Assembly (NCBI RefSeq): GCF_004011095.1
Contig: NZ_CP028129.1
Coordinates: 1,860,001 to 1,924,000, forward strand
Direction: 5' to 3'
Source of the DNA: Rathayibacter rathayi
GTDB lineage: Bacteria; Actinomycetota; Actinomycetes; Actinomycetales; Microbacteriaceae
DNA length: 64,000 nucleotides
Shown here: positions 14,659 through 26,403 of the stretch, in pieces
How the letters are laid out: every line of letters starts with the position of its first letter
Position numbering within the stretch: position 1 is the stretch's first letter
The notes under the pieces: generated by a model
Told to the model about the DNA's origin: nothing
Seen by the model: the letters and a program-made list of their open reading frames with translations, nothing else
Databases searched by the model: none
Translations under genes and position numbers: made by a program

Positions 14659-14869
14659 GGGCGCGCTCGGTGCGTCGACACCGCGGGAGGACCGCACTGT
14701 CGCCGGATGCGCCGGGTTATCCACAGTCTCGCCAGCGACGCGCTATGAGCTTCCCTCGACTGCTTCGATGAGGGCGTCCCTGCGCGCTGTCCGCGGCGCG
14801 CTCCGCCCCATCGAGCCGAGAGGTGACCCGGACCCGTGAACAGCTCGTTCTGCCCCTGGAGATCGCCGC

Positions 14870-15325
14870 ATGAGCCTTCCCCTCCACGCCTTCGACTACC
14901 GCTCCCTGCCCGTCGAGCCCCAGCCGAAGGACGAGACGCCGAGCACAGCGGAGTTCTTCGCCCCGCAGCCGGCGACCCGGGCGCAACTGCCCGATCCGGG
15001 TCCTGTGCTCGCGCGCCTCACCCTCCTGGTCGTCGAGATCCTCGAGGGCTCACGCGAGATCGACCAGATCGCCCGATGGCTGAGCGACGAGGTCTACCAC
15101 CATCTGCAGAAGCGGGTCGTGCTCTCCGCCCGCTCGCGCGCCCTCCGCAAGCGGACGGGGCAGCGGGTCCCGTTCACGGTCGGCCGGGTGGTGATCACGG
15201 AGCCGCGTGACGGTGTCGTCGAGGGCGTCGTCCTAGTGCACAACCGCGCCCGAACGCGAGCGGTCGCGATCCGGCTCGAGGGCACGGATGCGCGCTGGCG
15301 GGCGACCGCGATCAACGTTCTCTGA
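14870..15325 (+). CDS. Rv3235-family protein
   Basis: 151 aa, ATG preceded by CTGGAG 8 bases upstream. The first 50 residues are polar and proline-rich. The conserved part begins at about residue 55 (LTLLVVEILEGSREIDQIARW) and ends with a small beta-rich region (VEGVVLVHNRARTRAVAIRL, RWRATAINVL). The same family lies beside secA1 in mycobacteria, and it lies beside secA here. Its biochemical role is unknown to me. There is no signal peptide or membrane segment. It converges on secA with a 399-bp gap. Confidence 0.82.
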   Translation: MSLPLHAFDYRSLPVEPQPKDETPSTAEFFAPQPATRAQLPDPGPVLARLTLLVVEILEGSREIDQIARWLSDEVYHHLQKRVVLSARSRALRKRTGQRVPFTVGRVVITEPRDGVVEGVVLVHNRARTRAVAIRLEGTDARWRATAINVL

Positions 15326-15724
15326 CCAGCGGGTCAGCGGTATCGGTTTTTGGCGGCCGGCAGGACGATCTCGACGCCCCGGTCACGGAGCGCCTCCCGC
15401 CGCGACCTGCCGCCGACCGCGGAGCGGGGAGTCGTCCTCCTCGACACCGGAATCGTCCACGTCCTCGATCCGGGACGAGGCCGTCCTCGGGGAGCGCCGC
15501 GCGGCCCTTCGCCCACCTCGCGGCCCAGCGGAGAGGGGCGGGCCTCGTCGACGTCGCGGCGCCTCCCGTTCCTCCGCCCAGGGTTGGCCGCGCTCGCGGG
15601 CCACTCGACGGCGGCGGCGTTGACGGCGGGGGTACCCGGCCCAGCGCCCCTCTGCCGCTGAACGCCGACGGCCCCGGTTCCCCATGCTGCGGGACCGGGG
15701 CCGTCGGACATCGTCCGGGAGGAC
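15326..15724. other. non-coding gap between the Rv3235-like gene and secA
   Basis: 399 bp. Both strands have open but Arg-rich, low-complexity frames without good starts. One minus frame ends plausibly (RGVEIVLPAAKNRYR, stop at 15334) but has no credible N-terminus. Only the secA terminator hairpin is supported. Confidence 0.45.
15666..15706 (-). terminator. secA terminator hairpin
   Basis: 16-bp arms at 15666-15681 and 15691-15706 with one mismatch and a 9-nt loop, starting 18 bp after the secA stop. Confidence 0.8.
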
Positions 15725-18526
<2,802 letters not shown>

Positions 18527-18677
18527 GGGGTACTCCAAAAAAATAGAAGACAGGTGTCGCACGCCGGAGCGCGGACCGCGACCAGCCTAGCCGGGGCGGA
18601 CGGCGCACGGTCCGGACGACGTGTCCGCCCTGGGCGGACTCCCTGCCGGGGCACGAGGACGACTCCCCGTCTGGGCA

Positions 18678-18717
18678 CGCCCCGGGCCCCGGAGCATCCG
18701 CTCCGGGGCCCGGGGCG
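18678..18717 (-). terminator. strong hairpin between hpf and secA
   Basis: Perfect 17-bp GC arms at 18678-18694 and 18701-18717 with a 6-nt loop, immediately after the hpf stop. It isolates hpf from secA, so secA probably has its own promoter in the remaining 150 bp. Confidence 0.85.
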
Positions 18718-18721
18718 GCTC

Positions 18722-19405
18722 TCAGCCGGCGGCTTGCTCGGCTAGCTCGTCGGCCTCGTCGCCGAGGCCGATCACGCCGTAGTCCCAGCCCTTGCGCCGA
18801 TAGACCACGCTCGGGCGGTTGGTGTCGGAGTCGATGAAGAGGTAGAAGTCGTGACCGACCAGCTCCATGTAGTCGACGGCGTCGTCGACGCTCATCGAGA
18901 CGGAGGCGAAGACCTTCTTGCGAATCACAACGGGGCAGTACGGCTCCTCGGCCTCGTCCTGCGCGGGCTCCGGCGCCTCCTGCACGGGGCCGGCACCCGT
19001 GCTCAGCTGCTCCAGCACCGCGGCGTCGGCGGGCTGGATGGCGACGACGCTGAAGTCGTCGGCGGCCGCATCGCGGAGCGAGGTCGGCCGATGCTGGCCG
19101 CGATGGACCTTCTTGCGGTCCTTGGCTCGTCGCACGCGTTCCAGGAGCCGCCCGATGGCGACGTCGAACGCCGCGTACTTGTCGGCACCGCTGGCCTCGG
19201 CCCGCACCACGGGCCCCTTGCCGATCAGCGTGAGCTCCACCCGGTCGCCGCCGGCCGAGCCCTTGCCCTCGGCGTGCCTGCTCGCCTTGATCTCGAGCGC
19301 GAGAGCACGATCGGCGAGGTGCGCCACCTTGTCCGACTTCTCCGTCGCGTACGCGCGGAAGCGATCGGTGATGTCGATGTTGCGTCCTGTGATGTCGATG
19401 TCCAT
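18722..19405 (-). CDS. hpf: long-form ribosome hibernation promoting factor
   Basis: 227 aa, ATG preceded by GGGAGG 6 bases upstream. The N-terminal ~105 residues are the S30AE/YfiA domain (MDIDITGRNIDITDRFRAY). After an acidic linker, the C-terminal domain (KVFASVSMSVDDAVDYMELV, HDFYLFIDSDTNRPSVVYRR) is the dimerisation module that pairs two 70S ribosomes into 100S particles in stationary phase. Having both domains makes it the long form. Its place between comF and secA is conserved in actinobacteria. Confidence 0.95.
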   Translation of the reverse strand: MDIDITGRNIDITDRFRAYATEKSDKVAHLADRALALEIKASRHAEGKGSAGGDRVELTLIGKGPVVRAEASGADKYAAFDVAIGRLLERVRRAKDRKKVHRGQHRPTSLRDAAADDFSVVAIQPADAAVLEQLSTGAGPVQEAPEPAQDEAEEPYCPVVIRKKVFASVSMSVDDAVDYMELVGHDFYLFIDSDTNRPSVVYRRKGWDYGVIGLGDEADELAEQAAG

Positions 19406-19456
19406 GACAACCTCCCAGTCGAGTACGGCGTGCCGCCTTTCTCCGGGGCGGACCGT

Positions 19457-20179
19457 TCACGCCGTGCCCCCACCGTAGACCCAGGTCACCTGATCGTCAT
19501 CGGGAGTTCCTCCGGATTCTGCTGGTAGGTCACCCGCCCGTGATGCTGTCCCGGCCAGTGCGGCCGCCGACCGGACCGTGCCACCCGCCGCGCGAACGGC
19601 GCGCCGCAGCTCGAGCAGGGTCGCTCCGGAGGTGACCACGTCGTCCACGAGCACGACCGGCGGCCAGGAGGAGAGCGGCCGGCGGGCGAGGAAGGCGCCG
19701 TCGAGGTTGCCGTGGCGTTCGACGCGACCGAGACCGACCTGGTCCCGGAGCACCCGGGACCGCCGCAGCGGATGCACGGCGCGCCCACCCGCCGCGGCGA
19801 CGAGCAGCGCGACGGGGTCGGCCCCGCGCCGCACTCGAGCCGCCCACGATCCGGGCGGTACGACCAGCGCGGCGGCACTTCCGGCGAGCGCCGCCCCGAG
19901 CGCCGGGCGCAGGAGGGCGCCGAGCGGAGCGAGGGCCGCGGTGCGTCCCTCCTCCTTGAGCGCGACGACGAGACGGCGCACCGTCCCGGCGTAAGGAGCG
20001 CCGACGGCGACCAGGAGCGGATCCTCCTGCGGCCCGATCACGCGCATCCGCACGCACCCGGCGCCAGCGACCTCGGCGCAGCAGCCCGGGCAGGGCGCCC
20101 GGCTGGTGGCGGCTCCGCAGGCGGGGCAGTCGAGCGGGAGGACGACGGCGAGGGCGTCGAGGAGGTGCGCGGTGAGCAT
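19457..20179 (-). CDS. comF: ComF-family phosphoribosyltransferase-like protein
   Basis: 240 aa from an ATG. The N-terminus has a zinc-ribbon-like pair of cysteines (LDCPACGAATSRAPCPGC). The C-terminal half has the PRPP-binding loop in the form VVLVDDVVTSGATLLEL. This is the ComF/amidophosphoribosyltransferase-like fold that in naturally competent bacteria helps take up single-stranded DNA. No competence genes are nearby. In actinobacteria it sits between lpqB and hpf by conserved order, and its role there is unknown. Confidence 0.88.
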   Translation of the reverse strand: MLTAHLLDALAVVLPLDCPACGAATSRAPCPGCCAEVAGAGCVRMRVIGPQEDPLLVAVGAPYAGTVRRLVVALKEEGRTAALAPLGALLRPALGAALAGSAAALVVPPGSWAARVRRGADPVALLVAAAGGRAVHPLRRSRVLRDQVGLGRVERHGNLDGAFLARRPLSSWPPVVLVDDVVTSGATLLELRRAVRAAGGTVRSAAALAGTASRAGDLPAESGGTPDDDQVTWVYGGGTA

Positions 20180-20301
20180 GCCTCCACAGTCGCCGCTCCT
20201 GGGGCGCCTTGGGCCGCGACGCTCCCCGAACGGGACGATCGGCCACTCATCGGCGCCTGTGGAGGAGCATCCGACCCCCGGAGCACCCGGAACCGGACCG
20301 A

Positions 20302-22008
20302 TCAGGATCCCATGCCGGTCTGCCCGGCGAGCAGGCGGATCTCGGTCGCGATCGTCTGCCAGGCTGAGCCGCGCTGCTGCCGCAGCTCGCCGCTCTCCGC
20401 CAGAATGCGGATCTGGGTCGCGGCATTGCCCGCGGCGATCTGCACGGTACCGGTCGTCGTGCCGAGCGCGGTCGCTCCTCCGCCGATCAGGTTCATGGTC
20501 ACGGCGTCCTCCCCTGTCGAGGCGCGCACGACCGAGACGGCATCGAGCTCGTCCGTCCAGGCGGCGGCGACCGCGGTCCCGAGCGTGGAGCGCAGGACCA
20601 CCGGCTCGCCGACCGCGATCGGATCACCGTCGCGCGCTCGGGTGATCCCGGCCACGAGGACCGTCGCCTGCTGGCCGTCCTGCGCCAGCGCGAGCATCCG
20701 GGTGCCGTCCCGGGACACGGTGATCGAGGCGAGCGACTCGATCTCGCTCCAGGCCGTCGCGACCTGCAGAGATCGGGAGCCGTCGGCGGAGTAGGCCACC
20801 AGTTGCCCCGGCGACGCGGCGGGCACCGACCAGACGTAGCCGAGCGGATCGATCGTCGGCGCGACGAGACCCGAGCGGGCGTCGAGCAGGATGTCTCCCC
20901 CGCCCGAGTCGATGAGGCTCACGCCCGCGGAGGTGAGGACGGCGGCCGCCGCATCGGAGTCGGCGCCGCGCTGCCCGCCCAGGACCGCCGCCTGCGGCCG
21001 CAACGCCTCGATCCGGTCGGAAACCCCGAGGCCGGCGAGTCCGGAGGAGCCGAGGAAGCCGAACGCTTCATCGGTGAGCACGAGCGGCCGGGTGTCGACG
21101 CGGGGCGAGGTCGGCAGCCCCGTGACCTCGGCGGGCACCTCGATCGGATTCTGCTCGACCGAGAGCGCGACCGCGGTGACATTGGAGACTTTCGCCAGGC
21201 TCCGCTTGAGCTGGAGCGCCATCAGCCGCCACTGCGTCTGATCGGCCTCAAGCGCGGCCGAATTCAGATCAATCACCGCGCGCTGCGACTCGACCGGCAC
21301 CGTCTCTGCCGCGAGAGTCGTCCCCGTCGGGAAGGCCGAGACAACGGCGGCGGAGTCGCGCAGCCAGGGCGTCGGGCCGCGCAGGAGTTCGGTGACGATC
21401 GTGGTGCTGGTCGAGCTGTCGGCGCGCGAGGCGAACCAGCGCAGATCCGGCACCAGGTACCGGTAGCTCGGGTCGAAGAAGTAGAGGGCGTGCGTCGAGA
21501 AGACCTGCTCGAAGGTGGTGCGGTCGATGACGACACCGCTCGGCGGTGCGCTGATGCGCCACTGCCCGTTCTCCTGCACGAAGCCATAGTCCAGGCTGAG
21601 GGCAGCGGTGGCGGCGACGTCGGTGTACACGCCGGTCGCGTCGACCTCGGCGACCGGAGTGATGGTCAGCGAGAGGGTGGATCCCGACTGCGGGGAGGCG
21701 GAGCGCTGGCCCTCGTCGACCGTCACATGCTCACCCGGGGTCCAGTCGGCTCCAGTGGAGAGGAACTCGCGCGCGATCTTGTAGTTGTTCTGCGGGCTTG
21801 ACGCGGCGTCGATGAATCCGGTGAGGATGTCGCGCTGCGACGCTCCGACGGCGGGCCCCGACGGGAGGAAGTCGTACTGCAAATCCTGCGGGGCGGTGTC
21901 GGGCCGGCCCACTCCCACGGCACCGTCACGCGGAATCCCCGTGCAACCGGCCAACCCGAGTGCCAGCAGCGCGGCCACCGCGACCGCGCGAAGAACGCCG
22001 CGCTTCAC
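20302..22008 (-). CDS. lpqB: lipoprotein LpqB, partner of MtrAB
   Basis: 568 aa from a GTG that overlaps the mtrB stop by 4 nt (GTGA). A signal peptide ends in a lipobox LAGC with Cys22 (ALGLAGCTG), so the protein is lipid-anchored outside the membrane. A GerMN-like domain follows at about 180-330 and a beta-propeller-like C-terminus after that. In mycobacteria LpqB binds the extracellular part of MtrB and tunes its signalling. The tight overlap with mtrB supports the same role. Confidence 0.94.
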   Translation of the reverse strand: MKRGVLRAVAVAALLALGLAGCTGIPRDGAVGVGRPDTAPQDLQYDFLPSGPAVGASQRDILTGFIDAASSPQNNYKIAREFLSTGADWTPGEHVTVDEGQRSASPQSGSTLSLTITPVAEVDATGVYTDVAATAALSLDYGFVQENGQWRISAPPSGVVIDRTTFEQVFSTHALYFFDPSYRYLVPDLRWFASRADSSTSTTIVTELLRGPTPWLRDSAAVVSAFPTGTTLAAETVPVESQRAVIDLNSAALEADQTQWRLMALQLKRSLAKVSNVTAVALSVEQNPIEVPAEVTGLPTSPRVDTRPLVLTDEAFGFLGSSGLAGLGVSDRIEALRPQAAVLGGQRGADSDAAAAVLTSAGVSLIDSGGGDILLDARSGLVAPTIDPLGYVWSVPAASPGQLVAYSADGSRSLQVATAWSEIESLASITVSRDGTRMLALAQDGQQATVLVAGITRARDGDPIAVGEPVVLRSTLGTAVAAAWTDELDAVSVVRASTGEDAVTMNLIGGGATALGTTTGTVQIAAGNAATQIRILAESGELRQQRGSAWQTIATEIRLLAGQTGMGS

Positions 22009-23660
22009 GGAAGCACACCCGCGGCGGGAACCGGCGCCTGGACCGGCGGGCGCACGATCGGGCCGCTGTAGGCCTGCTCGCCCGCATCGACCGGGGGCAG
22101 CGGGAGCGGCGAGGCCTCGATCCGTCCGCCGCGGTGGCGGGGCACGGTGAGGCGGAAGCAGGCGCCTCGATCGGGCATCGACCAGACCTGCAACCAGCCG
22201 TGGTGCAACGCGGTGTCCTCCTGAGCGATCGAGAGACCGAGCCCGGTGCCGCCGAGGGTGCGGCGGCGGGACGGATCGGCGCGCCAGAAGCGGTCGAACA
22301 CGCGCACCACCTCCTCGCTGCTCATGCCGTGGCCGTAGTCGCGGACGGCCAGGGCGACGGCGCTGGCGTTACTGTCCACAGTGACGACGATCTCGCGGCC
22401 GTCGCCGTGCTCGATCGCGTTGCCGAGCAGGTTGCGAACGATCCGGCGGATGCGGCGCGGGTCGAGGTCGGCATCGAAGTAGCCGCCGGGAGCGGAGAGG
22501 GTGAGCTGGGAGCCGTTGGCCTCGGCGATCCCGCGCATCGCGTCGATCTCCTCGCCCGCGAGCTTCACCAGGTTGACCGGCTCGAGCTCCAGCTCGGCCG
22601 AGCCCGCGTCGTGCCGGGAGATCTCGAGCAGGTCGGCCAGCAGGCTCTCGAAGCGGCCGATCTGGCTGTGCAACAACTCGACGGTGCGCTCGGCAACCGG
22701 CGCGAAGCCCTCGCGCTGGTCGTAGAGGACATCGCCCGCGAGCTTCATTGTCGTCAGCGGAGTGCGCAACTCGTGCGAGACGTCCGAGACGAAGCGCTGC
22801 TGCACCTGGCTCAGCGTGGCCAGTTCGCTGATCCGGTCCTGGAGGCTGTCGGCCATGCCGTTGAAGGAGCGGGCGAGGGTCGCGATCACATCCTGGCCGC
22901 GCTCCGGGATCCGCACGTCGAAGTCTCCGCCGGCGAGGCGCTGGCTCGTCTCGGCTGCGACGCGCACCGGTGCGACGACGATCCGCACTACCACCCAACT
23001 GACCGCGCCGATCAGGAGGATGAGCAGGATCCCGGCCACGTTGAGCACCTGCTGCACGAACTGCAGGGTGCGCTCCGCGTCCGCGAGGGAGTAACCGATG
23101 TACAGCTCGTAGCGACCGGCGGAGCCGGGCAGCTGGAGGGTCGAGCCGACCAGGATCCCCGGCCGTTGCTGACCGGAGGCGTTGAGCGTCACCGACTGCC
23201 AGTACTGACCGTCGGAGCCGACTTGCACCCGTTCACGCAGCGCGTCGCTGATCACGCCGTTCTGCAACTCGCGGTTATAGATGTCCTGCGGCGCGAGCGA
23301 GGACGCTTCTTGGTCGGGCGCGCGCACGACGGCGATCAGCGCGGAGGAGGACGCATCGCGAACGGCGGTCCGCACCGAACTCATCACCTCCTCCATGTTC
23401 TGCCGGGTGGAGACGGTGGCGGCGTCGAGGTAGCCCTGGGCCGCCCGGGTCGCGCGCGCGGTGTCGCCCGTCACCTGGATTAGCCGCGACTGGAACAGGT
23501 TGTCGCTGATGCTGTACGAGAGATAGGCGCCGGTGGAGCCGATCGCGATGCCGCTGAGGAGCACGGTGATGGCGACGGCGCGGAACTGCAGCGAGGTTCG
23601 CCACACCCCGAGCACGCGACGGGGCCAGCGGCGCACGTCGGAAGCGGCGAAGCGGGGCAC
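22005..23660 (-). CDS. mtrB: sensor histidine kinase MtrB
   Basis: 551 aa from the GTG at 23660, two bases after the mtrA stop. An N-terminal membrane helix (FRAVAITVLLSGIAIGS) and a second near residue 210 (VAGILLILLIGAVSWVVV) bracket a ~160-residue sensor domain. HAMP, then HisKA with SDVSHELRTPLT and an ATPase domain with NAIEHGDG, DYGHGM and GGTGLGLSI follow. MtrB senses the envelope and cell-division state and phosphorylates MtrA. The proline-rich C-terminal tail is typical. Confidence 0.96.
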   Translation of the reverse strand: MPRFAASDVRRWPRRVLGVWRTSLQFRAVAITVLLSGIAIGSTGAYLSYSISDNLFQSRLIQVTGDTARATRAAQGYLDAATVSTRQNMEEVMSSVRTAVRDASSSALIAVVRAPDQEASSLAPQDIYNRELQNGVISDALRERVQVGSDGQYWQSVTLNASGQQRPGILVGSTLQLPGSAGRYELYIGYSLADAERTLQFVQQVLNVAGILLILLIGAVSWVVVRIVVAPVRVAAETSQRLAGGDFDVRIPERGQDVIATLARSFNGMADSLQDRISELATLSQVQQRFVSDVSHELRTPLTTMKLAGDVLYDQREGFAPVAERTVELLHSQIGRFESLLADLLEISRHDAGSAELELEPVNLVKLAGEEIDAMRGIAEANGSQLTLSAPGGYFDADLDPRRIRRIVRNLLGNAIEHGDGREIVVTVDSNASAVALAVRDYGHGMSSEEVVRVFDRFWRADPSRRRTLGGTGLGLSIAQEDTALHHGWLQVWSMPDRGACFRLTVPRHRGGRIEASPLPLPPVDAGEQAYSGPIVRPPVQAPVPAAGVLP

Positions 23661-23662
23661 GG

Positions 23663-24349
23663 TCAGCTCGGGAGCACGGCACCGGCGCGGTAGCCGACTC
23701 CGCGGACGGTCATCACGATGTGCGGGTCGTCCGGATCCTTCTCGACCTTCGCGCGCAGACGCTGCACATGCACGTTCACCAGCCGGGTGTCGGCCTTGTA
23801 GTGGTAGCCCCAGACCTGCTCGAGCAGCATCTCGCGGGTGAAGACCTGCTGCGGTTTCGAGGCGAGGGCGAGGAGGAGGTCGAACTCGAGCGGAGTGAGG
23901 CCGATGCGCGTCTCGCCGCGTCGCACCTCGTGCCCGGCGACGTCCAGGCTCAGGTCGCCGACCTGCAGTGTCGCGTTGGCGACGGCGGTGGCTGGGCGCA
24001 GGCGCGTCTTGATGCGGGCGACGAGCTCCTTGGGGTCGAACGGCTTGACCATGTAGTCGTCGGCGCCGGACTCCAGGCCCTGCACCACATCGGAGGTGTC
24101 GGATTTGGCGGTGAGCATGATGACCGGGACGCCGGACTCGGCACGGATCGCGCGGCACACCTCGATGCCGTCGATACCGGGGAGCATCAGGTCGAGCAGC
24201 ACCAGGTTGGGACGGCCGCGACGGAAGGCCTCGAGCGCGCCGGATCCGTCGGCGCAGAAGGAGACGTCGTAGCCGTCCGCGCGCAGGACGATGCCGATCA
24301 TCTCGGCCAGTGCGGCGTCGTCGTCGACCACCAGAATGCGCGCGCTCAT
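23663..24349 (-). CDS. mtrA: response regulator MtrA
   Basis: 228 aa from the ATG at 24349 (MSARILVVDDD). The receiver domain has the acidic pocket DDD at 9-11, phospho-acceptor Asp53 in LVLLDLMLPG and the conserved Lys in MLTAKSD. The C-terminal OmpR-type winged helix carries LTPLEFDLLLAL and VNVHVQRLRAKVE. MtrA controls cell-wall hydrolase and replication genes in actinobacteria. A longer open frame upstream runs antisense through the divergent membrane gene and is not used. Confidence 0.97.
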   Translation of the reverse strand: MSARILVVDDDAALAEMIGIVLRADGYDVSFCADGSGALEAFRRGRPNLVLLDLMLPGIDGIEVCRAIRAESGVPVIMLTAKSDTSDVVQGLESGADDYMVKPFDPKELVARIKTRLRPATAVANATLQVGDLSLDVAGHEVRRGETRIGLTPLEFDLLLALASKPQQVFTREMLLEQVWGYHYKADTRLVNVHVQRLRAKVEKDPDDPHIVMTVRGVGYRAGAVLPS

Positions 24350-24517
24350 CGGTCTGCTCTTCCTCGTCTCGGGTCGCGCCCGCCGACGGCGCACACGGTG
24401 ACCGGTCCAGGCTAACCGACGCACCTCGCTCCGGGCGGGGAGCGGGAAAGGCACCGCCAGGGGAGGTCCCCGCCCGCCCGCCTGTGACAGCATGGTGAGG
24501 ATGACCGACGCAGCGCA

Positions 24518-25762
24518 GTGGCCTCCGCCCGCAGGGCGCCCGGACGACGCGGCCGACCCGGCGCAGGACGATTCCCGGCGCCCGCCGACTGCGCCGCCGC
24601 CCCCACCCGCCCCCGCATCCTGGTCGCCCGCACCGCCGATCGCCGGGCCCTGGCCACCGACTCCCGCCGCCGGCCCGTGGGCCCCGCGGCCACCGGCTCG
24701 TGGGCGAGCGGCCCCGGTCGCCCCGCTCAGGGCTGGACTCCCCCACCCAAACCTGGCCTCGTGCCGCTGCGCCCGCTCGGCTTCGGCACTCTGCTCGGCG
24801 CGCCGTTCCAGGTCCTGCGTCGCAGCCCCCGCACCACCCTCGGGGTCGCCCTGCTGGTGCAGGGTCTCGGCTCCGTCCTCGCCCTGGCGGTCTACGGCCT
24901 GATCGCCGTGCTCGCCGTCGGGCGCATCGCGCAGGCGGAGGCGGCGGACCGCGACGCGGTCGGAGCGGGATCCCTGGCGGTCGTCATCCTCGCGGCGCTG
25001 ATTCCCCTCGCTGTCTCCCTCACCACCGGCGCCCTCGTGCAGGGCGTGGTCGTGCTGGAGGTCTCGCGCGGGGTCCTCGGCGAACGCACGAGTCTCCGGC
25101 AGCTGCTCGCCCGCCTTCGCGGCCGCTTCTGGGCGCTGATCGGCTGGACCGTCCTCCAGGGCGTCGGCTACCTGCTCCTGGCGCTCCTCGCGGTGGCGCT
25201 GGCCGTGCCGCTCTTCATCGTCGGGGCGCAGGACGGCCCCTCGAGTGCGATCGTCGGCGGGATCCTGGTGCTCATCGGGTCGGGCCTGGTGGCCCTCGCC
25301 CTCGGTGTCTGGCTCTCGACGAAGCTGGCCCTGGTGCCGAGCCTGATCGTGCTGGAGCGGCTTCCGCTGGGCCGGGCGGTCGCCCGCTCCTGGCGCCTCG
25401 TGGCAGGCGGGTTCTGGCGGACCTTCGGCGCGCTCGCGCTGATGACGGCGATCATCCAGGCGGCGGGCCAGATCGTGGCCACCCCGTTCAGCCTGCTCAT
25501 CCCGATCGCCAGCGCCCTCATCGCTCCGACCGACCCAGAGGTGCAGGTCGTTTCCTCGCTGGTGGTCTCGATCGCCTCCGTCGCCCTGGGCCTGGTGCTC
25601 GGCGCGGTCGGTACGGTGCTGCAATCGGCGCTGACGGGCCTGGTCTACCTCGACCGGCGGATGCGCCGCGAGGGCTTCGACCTGGTGCTGATGCGCCATG
25701 TCGAGGAGCGCGCTGCGGGGCGAGCGTCCCCCGATCCCTTCCCGGTGCCGGAGCGCCCGTGA
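24518..25762 (+). CDS. polytopic membrane protein (glycerophosphodiesterase membrane-domain type), N-terminus probably frameshifted
   Basis: The confident part begins at about 24735 (GWTPPPKPGLVPLRPLGFGT) and holds six or more membrane helices. This is the layout of the membrane domain found with glycerophosphodiesterases and common upstream of DUF4129 in actinobacteria. In this frame the first 70 residues (from GTG at 24518) are a basic, non-protein-like string. The neighbouring frame from ATG 24501 gives a sensible Pro-rich N-terminus (MTDAAQWPPPAGRPDD, PPTAPPPPPAP) that fails to join. A single-base indel near 24690-24720 would restore one protein of about 420 aa. It is first in an operon running to 29932. 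Confidence 0.75.
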   Translation: MASARRAPGRRGRPGAGRFPAPADCAAAPTRPRILVARTADRRALATDSRRRPVGPAATGSWASGPGRPAQGWTPPPKPGLVPLRPLGFGTLLGAPFQVLRRSPRTTLGVALLVQGLGSVLALAVYGLIAVLAVGRIAQAEAADRDAVGAGSLAVVILAALIPLAVSLTTGALVQGVVVLEVSRGVLGERTSLRQLLARLRGRFWALIGWTVLQGVGYLLLALLAVALAVPLFIVGAQDGPSSAIVGGILVLIGSGLVALALGVWLSTKLALVPSLIVLERLPLGRAVARSWRLVAGGFWRTFGALALMTAIIQAAGQIVATPFSLLIPIASALIAPTDPEVQVVSSLVVSIASVALGLVLGAVGTVLQSALTGLVYLDRRMRREGFDLVLMRHVEERAAGRASPDPFPVPERP

Positions 25763-26403
25763 TCCTGGCCGCGGTCCCCCTCGACCCCGACGCGGACGAG
25801 GCTCGGCGGCTCCTCCTCGAGGAGCTCGCCGACCCGCGTTACCGGGCAGCCGAGCCGACGCTGTTCGACCGGGTGGTGCAGGCGATCCGCGACTGGTTCG
25901 CCTCGCTCACCCTGCAGGGCGACGGGTCGCCGGTGCCGGTCGCCGCGGTGATCGGCGTGCTGGTGCTGGTGGTGCTCGTGGTCGCGGCACTCCTGATCGC
26001 CGGGCGCCCGCGCGCCGCGCGCCGCAGCGCTGTCACCGGTGCGGTGCTCGCCGACGACGACACCCGCTCGGCCGCGACGCTCCGGTCGCTCGCCGAGGAG
26101 GCCGCCGCTCGCGGGGACTGGGATGAGGCACTGGTCGAACGTTTCCGCGCCCTGGTGCGGTCGCTCGACGAGCGGACGGTCCTGCCGGTCTCACCCGGCA
26201 CCACCGCGTTCGGACTGTCCTCACGGGCCTCGGCCGCGTTCCCCTCCTCCGCCACCGCCCTGCGCCGCACGGCGGAGGACTTCGACCGTGTTCGCTACCT
26301 CGGGCAGCCGTCCGGGCGTGCCGAGTACGAGCGGGTCGCCGCTCTGGACCGCGAGCTCGCCGCTGCCTCGCCGATCCTGGACGCCCTCGGGGTGACCCGT
26401 TGA
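25759..26403 (+). CDS. DUF4129 membrane protein
   Basis: 214 aa from a GTG overlapping the previous stop by 4 nt. One central membrane helix (about 58-78, AAVIGVLVLVVLVVAALLIA) is followed by a cytosolic DUF4129 domain with the conserved acidic and aromatic positions (DWDEALVERFRALVRSL, DFDRVRYLGQPSGRAEYERV). DUF4129 proteins accompany transglutaminase-like, MoxR and DUF58 proteins in envelope-related operons. A transglutaminase partner is absent here. Its exact role is unknown. Confidence 0.85.
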   Translation: MILAAVPLDPDADEARRLLLEELADPRYRAAEPTLFDRVVQAIRDWFASLTLQGDGSPVPVAAVIGVLVLVVLVVAALLIAGRPRAARRSAVTGAVLADDDTRSAATLRSLAEEAAARGDWDEALVERFRALVRSLDERTVLPVSPGTTAFGLSSRASAAFPSSATALRRTAEDFDRVRYLGQPSGRAEYERVAALDRELAAASPILDALGVTR

